Assembly (NCBI RefSeq): GCF_044454545.1
Contig: NZ_JBITDV010000005.1
Span: 496,001-560,000 of the forward strand
Length of the DNA: 64,000 nt
Origin: Cryptosporangium sp044454545
Lineage (GTDB): Bacteria; Actinomycetota; Actinomycetes; Mycobacteriales; Cryptosporangiaceae
Reading direction: 5' to 3'
Part shown: in pieces, positions 23,243 through 31,285 of the stretch
How positions within the stretch are numbered: the first letter of the stretch is position 1
Layout of the letters: each line of letters begins with the position of its first letter
The notes under the pieces: model-generated
What the model saw: the letters and a program-made list of their open reading frames with translations, nothing else
Database searches by the model: none
Told to the model about the DNA's origin: nothing
Made by a program: the position numbers and the translations under genes

Positions 23243-24430
23243 TCACCCCTCGTCCTTCTCCGGCGCGCCGGTGCCCGGCGGCGTGGTTGCCTTCGGTTCG
23301 TTCGGTTGGTCGCCCCACGGCACGGGCGGCTGGTCCTCAATCGCGCGGACCTCGTTCACGGTCAGCCAGCGGTTGGCCAACGCGAGGGCGTGCGCCCGGT
23401 AGCGGTCGAGGGTGCTGGTGCGCAGCAGCGCGGCCCGCTCGAAGCGGACGTACTCGCCGGCGGGAAGCAGCGCGCTGAGCCACCGCTCGGCGCGGGCGAG
23501 CCACGGGTCGAGGGTGTAGGCGAGCAGGTCCAGGACGCGCTGCTCGCGGTTCTGGTACGTCAGCGTCCCGCCGGTCTCGTAGCCGAGGACCTCCGGCATG
23601 CCGGGCCCGTAGATGCGGGCGCACTCGGCGCTGGTGTAGCCCTGCGTCTGCAGGAACTGCGACTCCTCGGCCGAGACCTGGATCGCCTGGTACTTCCAGC
23701 CGCGGCCGAACACGACCGGTTCCCGGCGACCGCGCAGGGCCTGCAGGAACCGCAGCTTCGCCTCAAGCGCCTGGCCGCGGTTGAGCTGAGCCTCGTCGTT
23801 GGTCAACAGCGCGGACGGGTGCGCGCCGTCGGTGAACCACTGCGCGCCGTACCGGGCGGCCGACAGGCCCTGGCCGATCGTGAGGGCGTGCTGCTCGATC
23901 GGCGAGAGACCCATGACCTGCCCGGACATCGGGTACGCCCGGCGGTGCCAGATGTTCGCGGCCGGCCGCTCTTTGCCGTGCACGCGCCAGGTGACCTTGC
24001 CGTCCTGCGGGTCACGCCAGCCGATCGCGTCGCCCGGCGCGAGCAGCAGGATCTGCGTCGGGAGGCCGCTCGGCCCGCCGCGGGCGAGAACGTCGCCGGT
24101 GACGTTCCCGGCCAGCAGCAGCGCGAAGAACATCTGCTGCAGCCAGTCACTCGCGCCGTAGCCCTCACCCGACGGGTCCTCGAGGAACGGCGTCAGCGGC
24201 AGCTGCTTCGCGTGGTCGCCCTCGCCGCGGTAGTGCTGCAGCGGCAGCGTCGACCCGAGGCTGGAGATCAGCACCACCGACGCCCAGATCGCGACCTTCT
24301 GCAGGCCGGCCTGCGGTGTCCGCGGTAGTGCGTTGGCGAACGAGCTGAGCATGCTCGGCGGGTTGACCAGCGGCGGATCGGGCAGCCATTGGCGCTGCAG
24401 CGCGGGCGAGCTCCGGAAGAACACGCTCAC
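23243..24430 (-). CDS. Portal protein
   Basis: 395 residues from the GTG at 24430. HK97-type portal features: SVVLISSLGSTLPLQHYRGE, PLTPFLEDPSGEGYGASDWL, LLLAGNVTGDVLARGG, then GLSPIEQHALTIGQGLSAA and GWKYQAIQVSAEESQFLQTQ, ending with LTVNEVRAIEDQPPVPWGDQ. It forms the packaging channel. Its GTG overlaps the preceding small membrane gene by 4 nt. Confidence 0.93.
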   Translation of the reverse strand: MSVFFRSSPALQRQWLPDPPLVNPPSMLSSFANALPRTPQAGLQKVAIWASVVLISSLGSTLPLQHYRGEGDHAKQLPLTPFLEDPSGEGYGASDWLQQMFFALLLAGNVTGDVLARGGPSGLPTQILLLAPGDAIGWRDPQDGKVTWRVHGKERPAANIWHRRAYPMSGQVMGLSPIEQHALTIGQGLSAARYGAQWFTDGAHPSALLTNDEAQLNRGQALEAKLRFLQALRGRREPVVFGRGWKYQAIQVSAEESQFLQTQGYTSAECARIYGPGMPEVLGYETGGTLTYQNREQRVLDLLAYTLDPWLARAERWLSALLPAGEYVRFERAALLRTSTLDRYRAHALALANRWLTVNEVRAIEDQPPVPWGDQPNEPKATTPPGTGAPEKDEG

Positions 24431-24624
24431 CGCGACAACCGCCAGTCGACGGCCAGCAGGAAGACGCCGGCGACGGCGAGCCCGGCGACCGGGGTGAGCA
24501 TCCACGCCGCCCCGGACAGCAGCAGCGCGCCGGCCACGCCCGGCAGAAGCCGCAGGCCTCTGCCGGTGGCGTCGGCCAGGCCGGGCAGCAGCCGCATCAT
24601 CCGAACGCGCACGAAGGCTCCCAT
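24427..24624 (-). CDS. Small two-span membrane protein between terminase and portal
   Basis: 65 residues: basic N-terminus (MGAFVRVRMMRLLPG), hydrophobic spans GVAGALLLSGAAWML and VAGLAVAGVFLLAV, end DWRLSR. Start and stop overlap terminase and portal genes (ATGA and GTGA), so it is translated as part of the packaging operon. Actinophages often carry such a protein here; role unknown. Confidence 0.75.
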   Translation of the reverse strand: MGAFVRVRMMRLLPGLADATGRGLRLLPGVAGALLLSGAAWMLTPVAGLAVAGVFLLAVDWRLSR

Positions 24625-26111
24625 CACCAGATGTTGTTCAGCGGGTCGTAGGGCTCTTCGTGGCCGAACTTCGTCCAGCCCCACGATGCGAGCGTCACCG
24701 CGACCAGCGGGCTGATGTCGGCGGACATCGACGCCCGGGCCCACGCCCACGCGTCGCCGAGCGGCCGCTTCTGCCCGGCGGCCACCGCGGCGTTGAGCTG
24801 CGCCTGGTCGATGTGCCGCAGGTCGCCGGTCTCGACGCACGCCTCGTAGAAGTCGCCGGCGGCCTGAGCCGCCTCCCGGGCGCTCGGTGTCACCAGCTCG
24901 AGGCCGCGGGCGGTCAGATCCGGGATGAGCGATCCGGCGGGCCCGGCCGGGTCGACGATCAGCGCGACCGGCTGGCGAGCCTCGGCGAGGTCGGCGATGC
25001 AGTTCTTCATCCAGCCGGTGCCGGGCCGGTGGTCGACCAACTCGACGTGCAGCTGGCCCTGGTCGTTGAGGCCGGCGATCGCGATCGATCCGTACGACCG
25101 CTCCGGCGTCATGTCCGCGGCGATCGCCACCTGGCCGACGATCCGGCTGTCCTCGTCGGCCAGCGACTGCCAGACCTCGGCCTCGATCACCGACTCGGCC
25201 TCGGCCTCGGTGTCGGCGATGTTGAGGAACGCCCGGCGGAACTCCGGGCGCTTCATGCTGAGGTACGCGGCGCGGACGACCGCCTCGGTGGTCGCGCCGA
25301 GCACACCCAGGGCCGGCATGCACGAGTGCCACGTCGCCGGGTCACCCGGGTCAGCCTCGGGATCGGCAGACCACTCGAAGTAGGCGATGCCGTCGGTGAC
25401 GCCGCCCTCGACCGCGGCCCGTCCGATCTCGACCTTGTCGAGCAGGTACAGCGACTTCGCCGTGCCGGCGGTCGAGGTAACCCAGAACTGCGGGTCGAGG
25501 CGGGTGTTCATCGCGGGCTTCATCGCCTGCTCGGCCCGGCCGTCGATCAGCGCGAAGGCCTCGTCCTGGACGCCGAGGTCGAGGGTCGGGCCGTGCCCGG
25601 CCTTCTCGGTACCGGCGACGATGCCGTGGACGCTGCCGTTGTTCCAGAGGATCGCCTCACGACCGTTGACCAGGCGCTTGCGGTACAGCCGCGCGTAGGG
25701 CGACTTGTCGAGCAGGTAGAGGTGCTCGTCCTCCCACTTGATCCGCGCGTCCTTACCGGTCTGCGCGCCGTAGAGGATGGTCTGGCGGTCGCCGGTGATC
25801 GTGGGGAACGCGAGGGCCCGGTGCACCTCGACCGGCAGGATCAGCGTCGTCTTGCCCGACTGGCGCGGGACCGTGACGACGATCTCGCGGTAGACCAGCC
25901 GCCCGGTCCACGGGTTGATCTCGTACGCGACGTCGGAGACGTACCGCTGCCACGGCAGCATCGGTTTGCCCAGGCGCGCCGCGACCTCGGCGACCTTCGG
26001 CCCGTACGTCGGACGCTCAGGCCTGCGCGGCGTCCCCCACCGGGGCAGGCACGTTAGCTCCGGAACTCCCGTGTACGGGGGTGGACAGCCCCGCGAGAGC
26101 GTCGTCGTCAG
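24624..26111 (-). CDS. Terminase large subunit
   Basis: Walker A VPRQSGKT, an ATPase core (DLGVQDEAFALIDGR) and a C-terminal nuclease-like half (SYGSIAIAGLNDQ, VALIVDPAGP) identify the packaging motor. The first ATG is at 25961 (MLPWQRYVSDV), but the frame upstream carries residues normally conserved at the N-terminus of this family: PPYTGVPELT and PTYGPKVAEVAARLGKP. No ATG, GTG or TTG occurs in that part. A CTG at 26111 with GAGGGGGTGAGG just upstream would give 495 residues, a normal length. I use that start as inferred; it overlaps the small-subunit gene by 95 nt. Confidence 0.85.
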   Translation of the reverse strand: MTTTLSRGCPPPYTGVPELTCLPRWGTPRRPERPTYGPKVAEVAARLGKPMLPWQRYVSDVAYEINPWTGRLVYREIVVTVPRQSGKTTLILPVEVHRALAFPTITGDRQTILYGAQTGKDARIKWEDEHLYLLDKSPYARLYRKRLVNGREAILWNNGSVHGIVAGTEKAGHGPTLDLGVQDEAFALIDGRAEQAMKPAMNTRLDPQFWVTSTAGTAKSLYLLDKVEIGRAAVEGGVTDGIAYFEWSADPEADPGDPATWHSCMPALGVLGATTEAVVRAAYLSMKRPEFRRAFLNIADTEAEAESVIEAEVWQSLADEDSRIVGQVAIAADMTPERSYGSIAIAGLNDQGQLHVELVDHRPGTGWMKNCIADLAEARQPVALIVDPAGPAGSLIPDLTARGLELVTPSAREAAQAAGDFYEACVETGDLRHIDQAQLNAAVAAGQKRPLGDAWAWARASMSADISPLVAVTLASWGWTKFGHEEPYDPLNNIW

Positions 26112-26337
26112 CGCGCCTCACCCCCTCAGCGAGCTTGTCGAGCGTGGCGCGCAGCTCCTTGAGCACGGCGGCGGTGCTGTTCTCCGGGCCGTCGTCGAGC
26201 GAGCGGGCCGCGGCGACCGCCGCGGCGGTCAGCGTGCGGTTGAACGGGCCGGCGATCGCGCCGAGCGCCTCGAGGTCCTCGCGGAACGCGGCCTCGACCG
26301 GGCCCGGCTGGTCCCCTCCCCTTGCCTGATCACGCAG
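26017..26337 (-). CDS. Terminase small subunit (start uncertain)
   Basis: Frame ending at TGA 26019-26017. It reads PVEAAFREDLEALGAIAGPF, NRTLTAAAVAAARSLDDGPE, NSTAAVLKELRATLDKLAEG, the helical pattern of actinophage small terminases with the tell-tale SKELR/LKELR helix. No ATG/GTG/TTG lies in frame before this helix. I set a provisional CTG at 26337; the true start may lie further upstream, or the N-terminus may be frameshifted, because other frames just upstream also look protein-like (GGPPALASPFLSPANAPAKA). Confidence 0.6.
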   Translation of the reverse strand: MRDQARGGDQPGPVEAAFREDLEALGAIAGPFNRTLTAAAVAAARSLDDGPENSTAAVLKELRATLDKLAEGVRRADDDALAGLSTPVHGSSGANVPAPVGDAAQA

Positions 26338-26487
26338 CGTTACCGAGCTACGCCGCGTGACTGCCCACCCTGCGCTATGTCCGCTTTGGCGGGGGCGTTG
26401 GCCGGGGAGAGAAACGGGGAGGCAAGTGCAGGGGGTCCCCCATATGTCCGGTTTAAAAAACTCTGTCCGTTTCCGCTGGTCATCGCG
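26338..26487. other. Spacer between HNH and terminase genes; cos-like region
   Basis: 150 bp between the HNH stop and the small terminase frame. It contains the palindrome GGGGGTCCCCC (26431-26441), CATATG and an AT-rich run GGTTTAAAAAACTCTG. In HK97-type phages with an HNH protein the cos site lies next to this gene. I cannot define the cut positions from one sequence. Confidence 0.35.
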
Positions 26488-26751
26488 TCACTCGCGCCCG
26501 TACCAGTCACGCGATGTCTTCACTGTGCGTAACTGCATGCGGTTGCCTCGCTTCGAGTTACACGTGGAGTGAGCGGCCCGCAGGTTGCTCGGTGCCATGG
26601 GGGCACCCCCCTTACTCAGCGGCACGATGTGGTCGACGCTGTTCGCCCCCGGTAATCCGCACAGCGCGCAGATGCCACCGCTCGCGGCCAGCACCAGGTC
26701 GCGCAGCCTGCGCCACGGCCTGCCCTTCCGGCCTGCAGTACGGGCACTCAC
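26488..26751 (-). CDS. HNH endonuclease
   Basis: 87 residues from the GTG at 26751. Contains ICALCGLPGANSVDHIVPLS, KGGAPMAPSNLRAAHSTCNS and KRGNR: the HNH core with its catalytic His (DHIVPL), Asn (SNL) and final His (AHSTCN), plus two CxxC-like pairs for zinc. Next to the terminase it most likely helps cleave cos during packaging, as for HK97 gp74-type proteins. About 150 bp separate it from the small terminase frame. Confidence 0.9.
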   Translation of the reverse strand: MSARTAGRKGRPWRRLRDLVLAASGGICALCGLPGANSVDHIVPLSKGGAPMAPSNLRAAHSTCNSKRGNRMQLRTVKTSRDWYGRE

Positions 26752-26754
26752 CGT

Positions 26755-26979
26755 CTACCTGCTCGGCGTAGCGGACGGCGCCGGCGGCGGGAGGTGTGGA
26801 TCGTGCGGCCGCATCGGGTGCAGCAGCGTCTCCCAGATCAGCAGGAGCGTCAGCAGCAGCACGATCACCGCGGCGAAGTTGAGGACGGCCATGATGTCCT
26901 CGGCGACACGCCGCTCGATGGTGTCCGACGGTGCGTCCCGGTTCCGCCGCCAGTTGTACGGATCGTCGAGGTTGAGCAC
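26755..26979 (-). CDS. Single-span membrane protein
   Basis: 74 residues: MLNLDDPYNWRRNRDAPSD, then a helix FAAVIVLLLTLLLIWETLL, then a Pro/His end. It ends 3 nt before the HNH start, so the two are co-translated. No known family; possibly a host-takeover or exclusion peptide, which is speculation. Confidence 0.65.
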   Translation of the reverse strand: MLNLDDPYNWRRNRDAPSDTIERRVAEDIMAVLNFAAVIVLLLTLLLIWETLLHPMRPHDPHLPPPAPSATPSR

Positions 26980-27061
26980 GGTCGGCCTCCCGCCCGCAGC
27001 GAGGAACTGTCGGACCTGCGTAGTAACGCGGGACCATCGGGGCCGCAGCGAGGGCCGACGG

Positions 27062-27589
27062 TCAGGCGGCCGGAGCCCATCGGACGTGGCCGTCGTCAGT
27101 GAACGTGAACCGCAGCCCTGATCGGGCCTCGATCGCCCGCTTGACCGCGACGTCGAGCTGCGGATCGGCGAGGTGCGTCACGTAGAACTTCGCGTGGTGC
27201 GCGACCCGGTCGCCGAGCAGGACGAAATCGGGCGCCGGCTCGTCGCCGCCACGTGGCCCGTATCCGTCCCGCTCAGCAACGGCGCGCTGGTCCGGCGTGA
27301 GGTCGCTCCAGGCGATCCATGAGTCGTCGGCCGCGCTGCTCCACCGCGTGCCGACCACAGCCAGCTGGGGTCCGTCCTGGACGGGCAGGTCGACGTACAG
27401 CTTGTGAGGCCAGCCGTACTTCCGGTCAGCCCACTCGGTCCGTAGCCACTCCGGCTCGGCCGCCAGGTCCTCGGGGTGCACACTGCCGCACCAGGAGCAG
27501 CGCCGGAAGTGCTCACCATGGGATCGGTCCAGCCAGAACCACCGCTGTACCACCCGCTGCTGACCGATCTCGGGGTGAACAACGGCCAC
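27062..27589 (-). CDS. Phage protein of unknown function
   Basis: 175 residues from the GTG at 27589 with a near-perfect GGAGGT 5 nt upstream. Contains HFRRCSWCGSVHPEDLA (a CxxC zinc-like pair), WADRKYGWPHKLYVDLPVQD and TPDQRAVAERDGYGPRGG. No family is recognised, though the CSWCGS and KYGWPHK motifs resemble proteins seen in actinophage early or middle regions. It opens the run that leads into the packaging genes. Confidence 0.75.
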   Translation of the reverse strand: MAVVHPEIGQQRVVQRWFWLDRSHGEHFRRCSWCGSVHPEDLAAEPEWLRTEWADRKYGWPHKLYVDLPVQDGPQLAVVGTRWSSAADDSWIAWSDLTPDQRAVAERDGYGPRGGDEPAPDFVLLGDRVAHHAKFYVTHLADPQLDVAVKRAIEARSGLRFTFTDDGHVRWAPAA

Positions 27590-27961
27590 GATCGACCTCC
27601 CGCGTGATGGTGCCGGCCGGGCGGACTGCTCGGGGCTCACCCGGCCGGGTACTACTCGGTGAGACGGTGAACACGACGAAGCCCCGGCTCCGCTTCCCGC
27701 TTTCGCGCGATGGATGCCGAGGCTTCGTCCGCCCGGGGTGATCAGTCCCGCACTTCCCGGAGGGCTGGTTACCGGGCTGCCCTGGACTTCCCACGCTACT
27801 CCCGGCCGTGAAGGACTCCGTGCACTTGAGCCGCTCGGGATGTGAAGTGGTGAGAGGCGGGTTAGGTCCACGTCGCCGGACCCACGAGACCCCTGTTCCG
27901 AACGCCCGCAGCCGACGACTTCCCGCGGCGCCGCGGGGGCTCCCCGCCAGCGGCCAAAGTA
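27590..27961. other. 372-bp gene-free region, probable early/late boundary
   Basis: No convincing gene on either strand. It holds a 16-bp perfect palindrome CCCGCGGCGCCGCGGG (27922-27937), an inverted repeat GACGAAGCC...GGCTTCGTC (about 27680-27730) and two CCCGGCCGG elements near 27612 and 27643. This gap separates the regulatory HTH gene from the packaging run and is the best place for a terminator and a late promoter. Confidence 0.45.
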
Positions 27962-28210
27962 TTACCCCGGACAGGAATCGTCACACTGATCACAGGATGC
28001 TTGGCTGCTGGTCACGCCGTCAAGCGACGCGCCTTCTTCTCTTCGGATCGCGTAGCTCTCGGCGGCAGATTCCCAGGAGTATCGGACGGGGCGGCCGGTG
28101 ATCGTTCGGGGCCACTGGTCGAGGCTCGCCCAGTAGTAGACAGTGCCGATCGGTACGTGGAGGACGGCGGCGATGTCCCGGGCGCTGAGCCATGCGCCCA
28201 TCCGGATCAT
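27962..28210 (-). CDS. MerR/Xis-like winged-helix DNA-binding protein
   Basis: 82 residues: MGAWLSARDIAAVLHVPIGT, VYYWASLDQWPRTITGRPVR, YSWESAAESYAIRREE. This is the HTH-plus-wing arrangement of excisionase or AlpA-like proteins. ATG at 28210 or 28198. Two near-identical palindromic sites lie just upstream and are likely its operators. As the gene before the late region it may act as a late-gene regulator; that is inference. Confidence 0.75.
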   Translation of the reverse strand: MIRMGAWLSARDIAAVLHVPIGTVYYWASLDQWPRTITGRPVRYSWESAAESYAIRREEGASLDGVTSSQASCDQCDDSCPG

Positions 28211-28216
28211 GAGCGC

Positions 28217-28309
28217 ACCGTACGCGCGTACGACGCGAGTTCCCAGGCGGTCGATACGCCGACGCGCCGTGGCCTACGAGCCACAGCTAAACCGTACGCC
28301 TGTACGGCG
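28217..28309. promoter_or_regulatory. Paired palindromic operators upstream of the HTH gene
   Basis: ACCGTACGCGCGTACGACG (28217-28235) and ACCGTACGCCTGTACGGCG (28291-28309) differ at three positions and are 74 bp apart. Each contains an inverted CGTAC pair. The second lies inside the 3' end of the upstream gene, so its conservation is not explained by that protein alone. Confidence 0.6.
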
Positions 28310-28547
28310 AAGGTGGCCGATGCTCGCCCTTGCATGCCGGGCGCTCCCAGGTCGCGCCGCATTCCGCAGGCGGGTCGCCGACCGGCTCCCGGCAGGTAAT
28401 GGTGCGGTGACCGCCGCCCCCGGTGATGCATTCGCAGGGCTTCCAGCCCACGAGCATCCGGCCGGGCACCAGCAGGTGACCCACCGGGCAGCGCTCGGGC
28501 CGATCCTCGATTGACTCCGCCACAGAGTCGAACATAGGTGCGAACAC
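28287..28547 (-). CDS. Small Cys-rich (zinc ribbon-like) phage protein
   Basis: 86 residues: RPERCPVGHLLVPGRM, WKPCECITGGGGHRTITCRE, AECGATWERPACKGEHRP. The spacing of Cys and His suggests one or two zinc ribbons. No known family name. It sits between the HTH gene and a larger zinc-finger protein in the leftward early run. Confidence 0.7.
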   Translation of the reverse strand: MFAPMFDSVAESIEDRPERCPVGHLLVPGRMLVGWKPCECITGGGGHRTITCREPVGDPPAECGATWERPACKGEHRPPSPYRRTV

Positions 28548-28559
28548 GGTCGAGCGGGG

Positions 28560-29267
28560 TCAGCTGACCGCTTCCCGGCGGGCTTTCGTGAGCGCGCGGC
28601 CGAGCTTGGCCCAGTCGATCGGGGACCACTTCGCGCTGCAGGTGTCACACGCGACCTGGCCGGGGAGGGTGGTGTCGTTCGTGACGATCGCCGCGGTGAG
28701 CGCGCCCGGGCAGTCGGCGCCGGTCTCGGCGCACCAGCCGATCCGGACCCGCGCCGTGTGCACCGGGTCGAGGCGGGCGAGGGCGCCATCTCGCAGCGCA
28801 CGGATTTCGTGGGCGAACTGCGTGATGGGCGACTGGGCGGCGATCCACTCGAGTTGGCGCTCCAGCCAGGGCGCGGCCTCCTCCGGCCGCTCCGGGTGGC
28901 CGGGTCCGTCCAGGCCGCGGGCCTCCGCGACGTCGCCGGTCCATCGGCGCAGCACCACGGCGATCGCCTGCCGCTGGGCGCTGACGCCGGCGTCGAAGGG
29001 CAGCGGCGCGCTCGTCGACGAGCTGCCCACGACGCCGGCGGCGCGGCCGTGGCCGGTCGCGGCGAGCGACTCGGCGAGCTCGGCGTCCAGCTCGGGCAGC
29101 CCGCGGATCCGCGATCGGATCAGGCCGCTGTCGTCGACGACGTCGGCGCCGACCAGCATGCTGCGTAGCGACCGCTCGCAGCCGAAGCACACCAGCGACG
29201 GCGGCCGCGTGCCCCGGGTGCGTTCCGGTGCGCGCCGGTGGATCAGCACGCACGCCCCGGTGGTCAC
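28560..29267 (-). CDS. Phage protein with two zinc-finger-like Cys clusters
   Basis: 235 residues from the GTG at 29267, overlapping the preceding stop by 4 nt. An N-terminal Cys pair (SLVCFGCERSLRSMLVG) precedes a helix-rich centre (ITQFAHEIRALRDGALARLD). The C-terminal half has WCAETGADCPG and ACDTCSAKWSPIDWAKLGRA, a zinc ribbon followed by a short HTH-like helix pair. This domain order is common in actinophage early regions; the role is unknown. Confidence 0.75.
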   Translation of the reverse strand: MTTGACVLIHRRAPERTRGTRPPSLVCFGCERSLRSMLVGADVVDDSGLIRSRIRGLPELDAELAESLAATGHGRAAGVVGSSSTSAPLPFDAGVSAQRQAIAVVLRRWTGDVAEARGLDGPGHPERPEEAAPWLERQLEWIAAQSPITQFAHEIRALRDGALARLDPVHTARVRIGWCAETGADCPGALTAAIVTNDTTLPGQVACDTCSAKWSPIDWAKLGRALTKARREAVS

Positions 29268-29716
29268 TCGGGCCGCCAGGCCGCGTCGTAAGCCGGGTGA
29301 GTGGTGAACGGCTGCGCCATGAGCCGCAGCGTCTCGCATGGCCAGTCGCCGCCCTGATAGCGACAGTACGAGCAGTCGCGGTGTCCGGTCTCGTCGTGCA
29401 GGTCCACCAGCCGCCGCTTCAGGGCGACATCCAGCAGGACGCTGGCCGGGTCGTGCAGGGCGATGTGCCGGGCCTGCTCGACGCGGCAGCTGCCCTCGTC
29501 GTAGATCAGGACGTCGCGCCGGTTGTCGCCATCGGCGTAGAGGACGTAGCCGCTCTCGTCGTTGTCCCAAGGGTCGCGTTCACCGTCGGCGACGTCGGCG
29601 GCGGCGACCCAAACGCCTCCCCCGCCGCGGTTACCGGATGCCTCGACGGCTGCTCGCGCGGTCTGCTCGATCTCGTCGTAGCGAGCGAGCAAGAATGCAT
29701 GAATCCCGGTGGTCAC
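29264..29716 (-). CDS. DUF6221 family protein
   Basis: 150 residues from the GTG at 29716. Matches the DUF6221 pattern: AFLLARYDEIEQTARAA, ARHIALHDPASVLLDVALKR, DETGHRDCSYC, WPCETLRLMAQPFTTHPAYD and AAWRPE. The family is widespread in actinobacterial phages and plasmids; its function is unknown. The CxxC with a nearby His and WPC could bind zinc. Starts and stops overlap on both sides. Confidence 0.85.
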   Translation of the reverse strand: MTTGIHAFLLARYDEIEQTARAAVEASGNRGGGGVWVAAADVADGERDPWDNDESGYVLYADGDNRRDVLIYDEGSCRVEQARHIALHDPASVLLDVALKRRLVDLHDETGHRDCSYCRYQGGDWPCETLRLMAQPFTTHPAYDAAWRPE

Positions 29717-30081
29717 GGGCCTATCTTCCGCTTCGCCTGCCAGGAGCCGCCGGGGCAGGAGTACTGGTGGGCGGTTCGCCGGTCGAAGTCGGCGAGCTCG
29801 GGCGGGATTGGGCGGCTGCGGCCGAGGACCCGCACCCAGGGATTGCCGGTTCCGTCGGCGGCCGCGACCAGGACGCACAGGCCGTCCTCGGTGACGTCGA
29901 TATCCAGCGGCATGATCCGGGTACCGGCGGAGGCCTCGGTCGGCGCCCAGAGAATCGTGCCGTGGCACCACCGGCACCGCCCGGACTGCGGCGGCCGCCG
30001 CGGACGCGGCACTGCCGGCCGGGCCTCCCGCGATGGAGGCTCGACCGGCAGCCCGAACAGCTCCGGCTGGTGCTCGGTCAC
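29713..30081 (-). CDS. Small phage protein with zinc-ribbon-like motif
   Basis: 122 residues from the GTG at 30081. After a Pro-rich start, CRWCHGTILWAPTEASAGTR precedes IMPLDIDVTEDGLCVLVAAA and RTAHQYSCPGGSW. The pattern CxxCH...MPLD is frequent in actinophage proteins of this size; function unknown. The start overlaps the preceding small basic gene by 4 nt. Confidence 0.75.
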   Translation of the reverse strand: MTEHQPELFGLPVEPPSREARPAVPRPRRPPQSGRCRWCHGTILWAPTEASAGTRIMPLDIDVTEDGLCVLVAAADGTGNPWVRVLGRSRPIPPELADFDRRTAHQYSCPGGSWQAKRKIGP

Positions 30082-30215
30082 CGCCGGCGGATCCTCCGCA
30101 CGATCCGGGCCCGGCAGCGGCGCAGCGCGCGGCAGAGCGACGCCCACCGCCAATCGGTCCGGTCGTCGTCCCCCGGATCGTCCCACGCCGGCGTCGGGCC
30201 GCTGCGCCACCTCAC
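30078..30215 (-). CDS. 45-residue basic protein
   Basis: GTG at 30215 overlaps the upstream stop (GTGA) and the stop overlaps the next start. Product VRWRSGPTPAWDDPGDDDRT followed by a strongly basic end with RIVRRIRRR. Supported mainly by the tight overlaps on both sides and the absence of any other gene in the gap. Function unknown. Confidence 0.5.
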   Translation of the reverse strand: MRWRSGPTPAWDDPGDDDRTDWRWASLCRALRRCRARIVRRIRRR

Positions 30216-31285
30216 GACGACTGGCCGGCTGTCCGTACCGCCGCGGTGATCGCGGTCGCGCGGAGCGGGCCGAGGAGGTCGAGGACGACGGCGTCGGCCC
30301 ACACGACAAGGGCCGCCGGGCCACCTGCTTCGTCCATCTGCTCGCGCATCTGGTTGGCCTCGTCGATCAGGTGCTCGGGCACGATGCACTCGGTGGTGAC
30401 GTAGCCGTGGTCGTCCTCGTTCTCGACCTCGAACGCGTCGCGGTAGTCGTCGAGCAGCTCGGCGGCATAGTCGAGGCTCCGGGTGGCCGTGATGGTGGCG
30501 GGGATCAGCGCGGGGTCGAGGCCGGCCGGGATGACCGGCGGCGGCGGCTCCTGCGGGGCGCCGTACATGGTGCGCGGGTTGTCGTCCTCACCCGCCAGGC
30601 TCCGCAGCACGTCGTTGTACAGCCGGATCTCGCCAGCGGCCGCGCGCAGCGCGCACTGGGCCCGGCGCTGGTAGCGGTAGGAGACCTCGGTCCACCTCGC
30701 CGAGATAGCGCTGGTGGCCGAGCCGGGGTTGCCTTCGTAGGCCAGCCGGGCGATCCGTCGGCCGTTGCCCGCGCAGGTATCGCCCCAGTCGCCGACGAGC
30801 AGGACCCGCTGGGCCTCCATCGCGGCGAGCGCAAGCTCAAGACCCGCGAGCTGGGAGACGTCATCCTGGAGGCGCAGCAGGAGGCCGCGCCATCCGTCGT
30901 GGACAAGCAGGCTGTCCGGCCCGGTGCCCATCTCGCGCTCGAACAGCGCGTCGATCGCGTCGACGACACGCAGCCGCTGGGACACGTACGTCTCGGGGCG
31001 TCCGGCAGTATGGGTGTCGATGCTCTCGGCGCCGGTGTCGATGTCGATGGCGATCGCGTTCAACGCCTCGATACCGCCAGGGAGGTCGCCGAGCTGGATC
31101 GCGGCGACGTACGCCGGGTACGGGCCGGACAGGCGGTGCCGCTGCTCCAGGTCGGCGGCGCTGATCGCGCCGAACAACGCGGTGACGTACGTGCCGGACG
31201 CGTAGCCGCCGCCCTGGCCCAGGTGGTGCAGGGCCTGGCGGGCGATGTGCGGGGTGATCTCAGCGGACGTGGATATGGCGGGCAC
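30212..31285 (-). CDS. Phage protein of unknown function
   Basis: 357 residues from the GTG at 31285 with GAGGAG at 7 nt. Helix-rich, no membrane span: ITPHIARQALHHLGQGGGYA, LLLRLQDDVSQLAGLELALA, QCALRAAAGEIRLYNDVLRS. Contains an internal Pro run (PQEPPPPVIPAG). No family recognised. It is the largest unknown in the early run and lies midway between the replication genes and the regulatory HTH gene. Confidence 0.75.
   Translation of the reverse strand: MPAISTSAEITPHIARQALHHLGQGGGYASGTYVTALFGAISAADLEQRHRLSGPYPAYVAAIQLGDLPGGIEALNAIAIDIDTGAESIDTHTAGRPETYVSQRLRVVDAIDALFEREMGTGPDSLLVHDGWRGLLLRLQDDVSQLAGLELALAAMEAQRVLLVGDWGDTCAGNGRRIARLAYEGNPGSATSAISARWTEVSYRYQRRAQCALRAAAGEIRLYNDVLRSLAGEDDNPRTMYGAPQEPPPPVIPAGLDPALIPATITATRSLDYAAELLDDYRDAFEVENEDDHGYVTTECIVPEHLIDEANQMREQMDEAGGPAALVVWADAVVLDLLGPLRATAITAAVRTAGQSS

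Noticed and set aside
25961..25963. ATG 25961 as the terminase large-subunit start
   Set aside because: It would cut off upstream residues (YGPKVAEVAARLGKP) that look conserved; kept only as an alternative.
27808..28101. 97-codon rightward frame in the early/late gap
   Set aside because: Arg/Ser-rich, no binding site and overlaps a palindrome and the HTH gene on the other strand.
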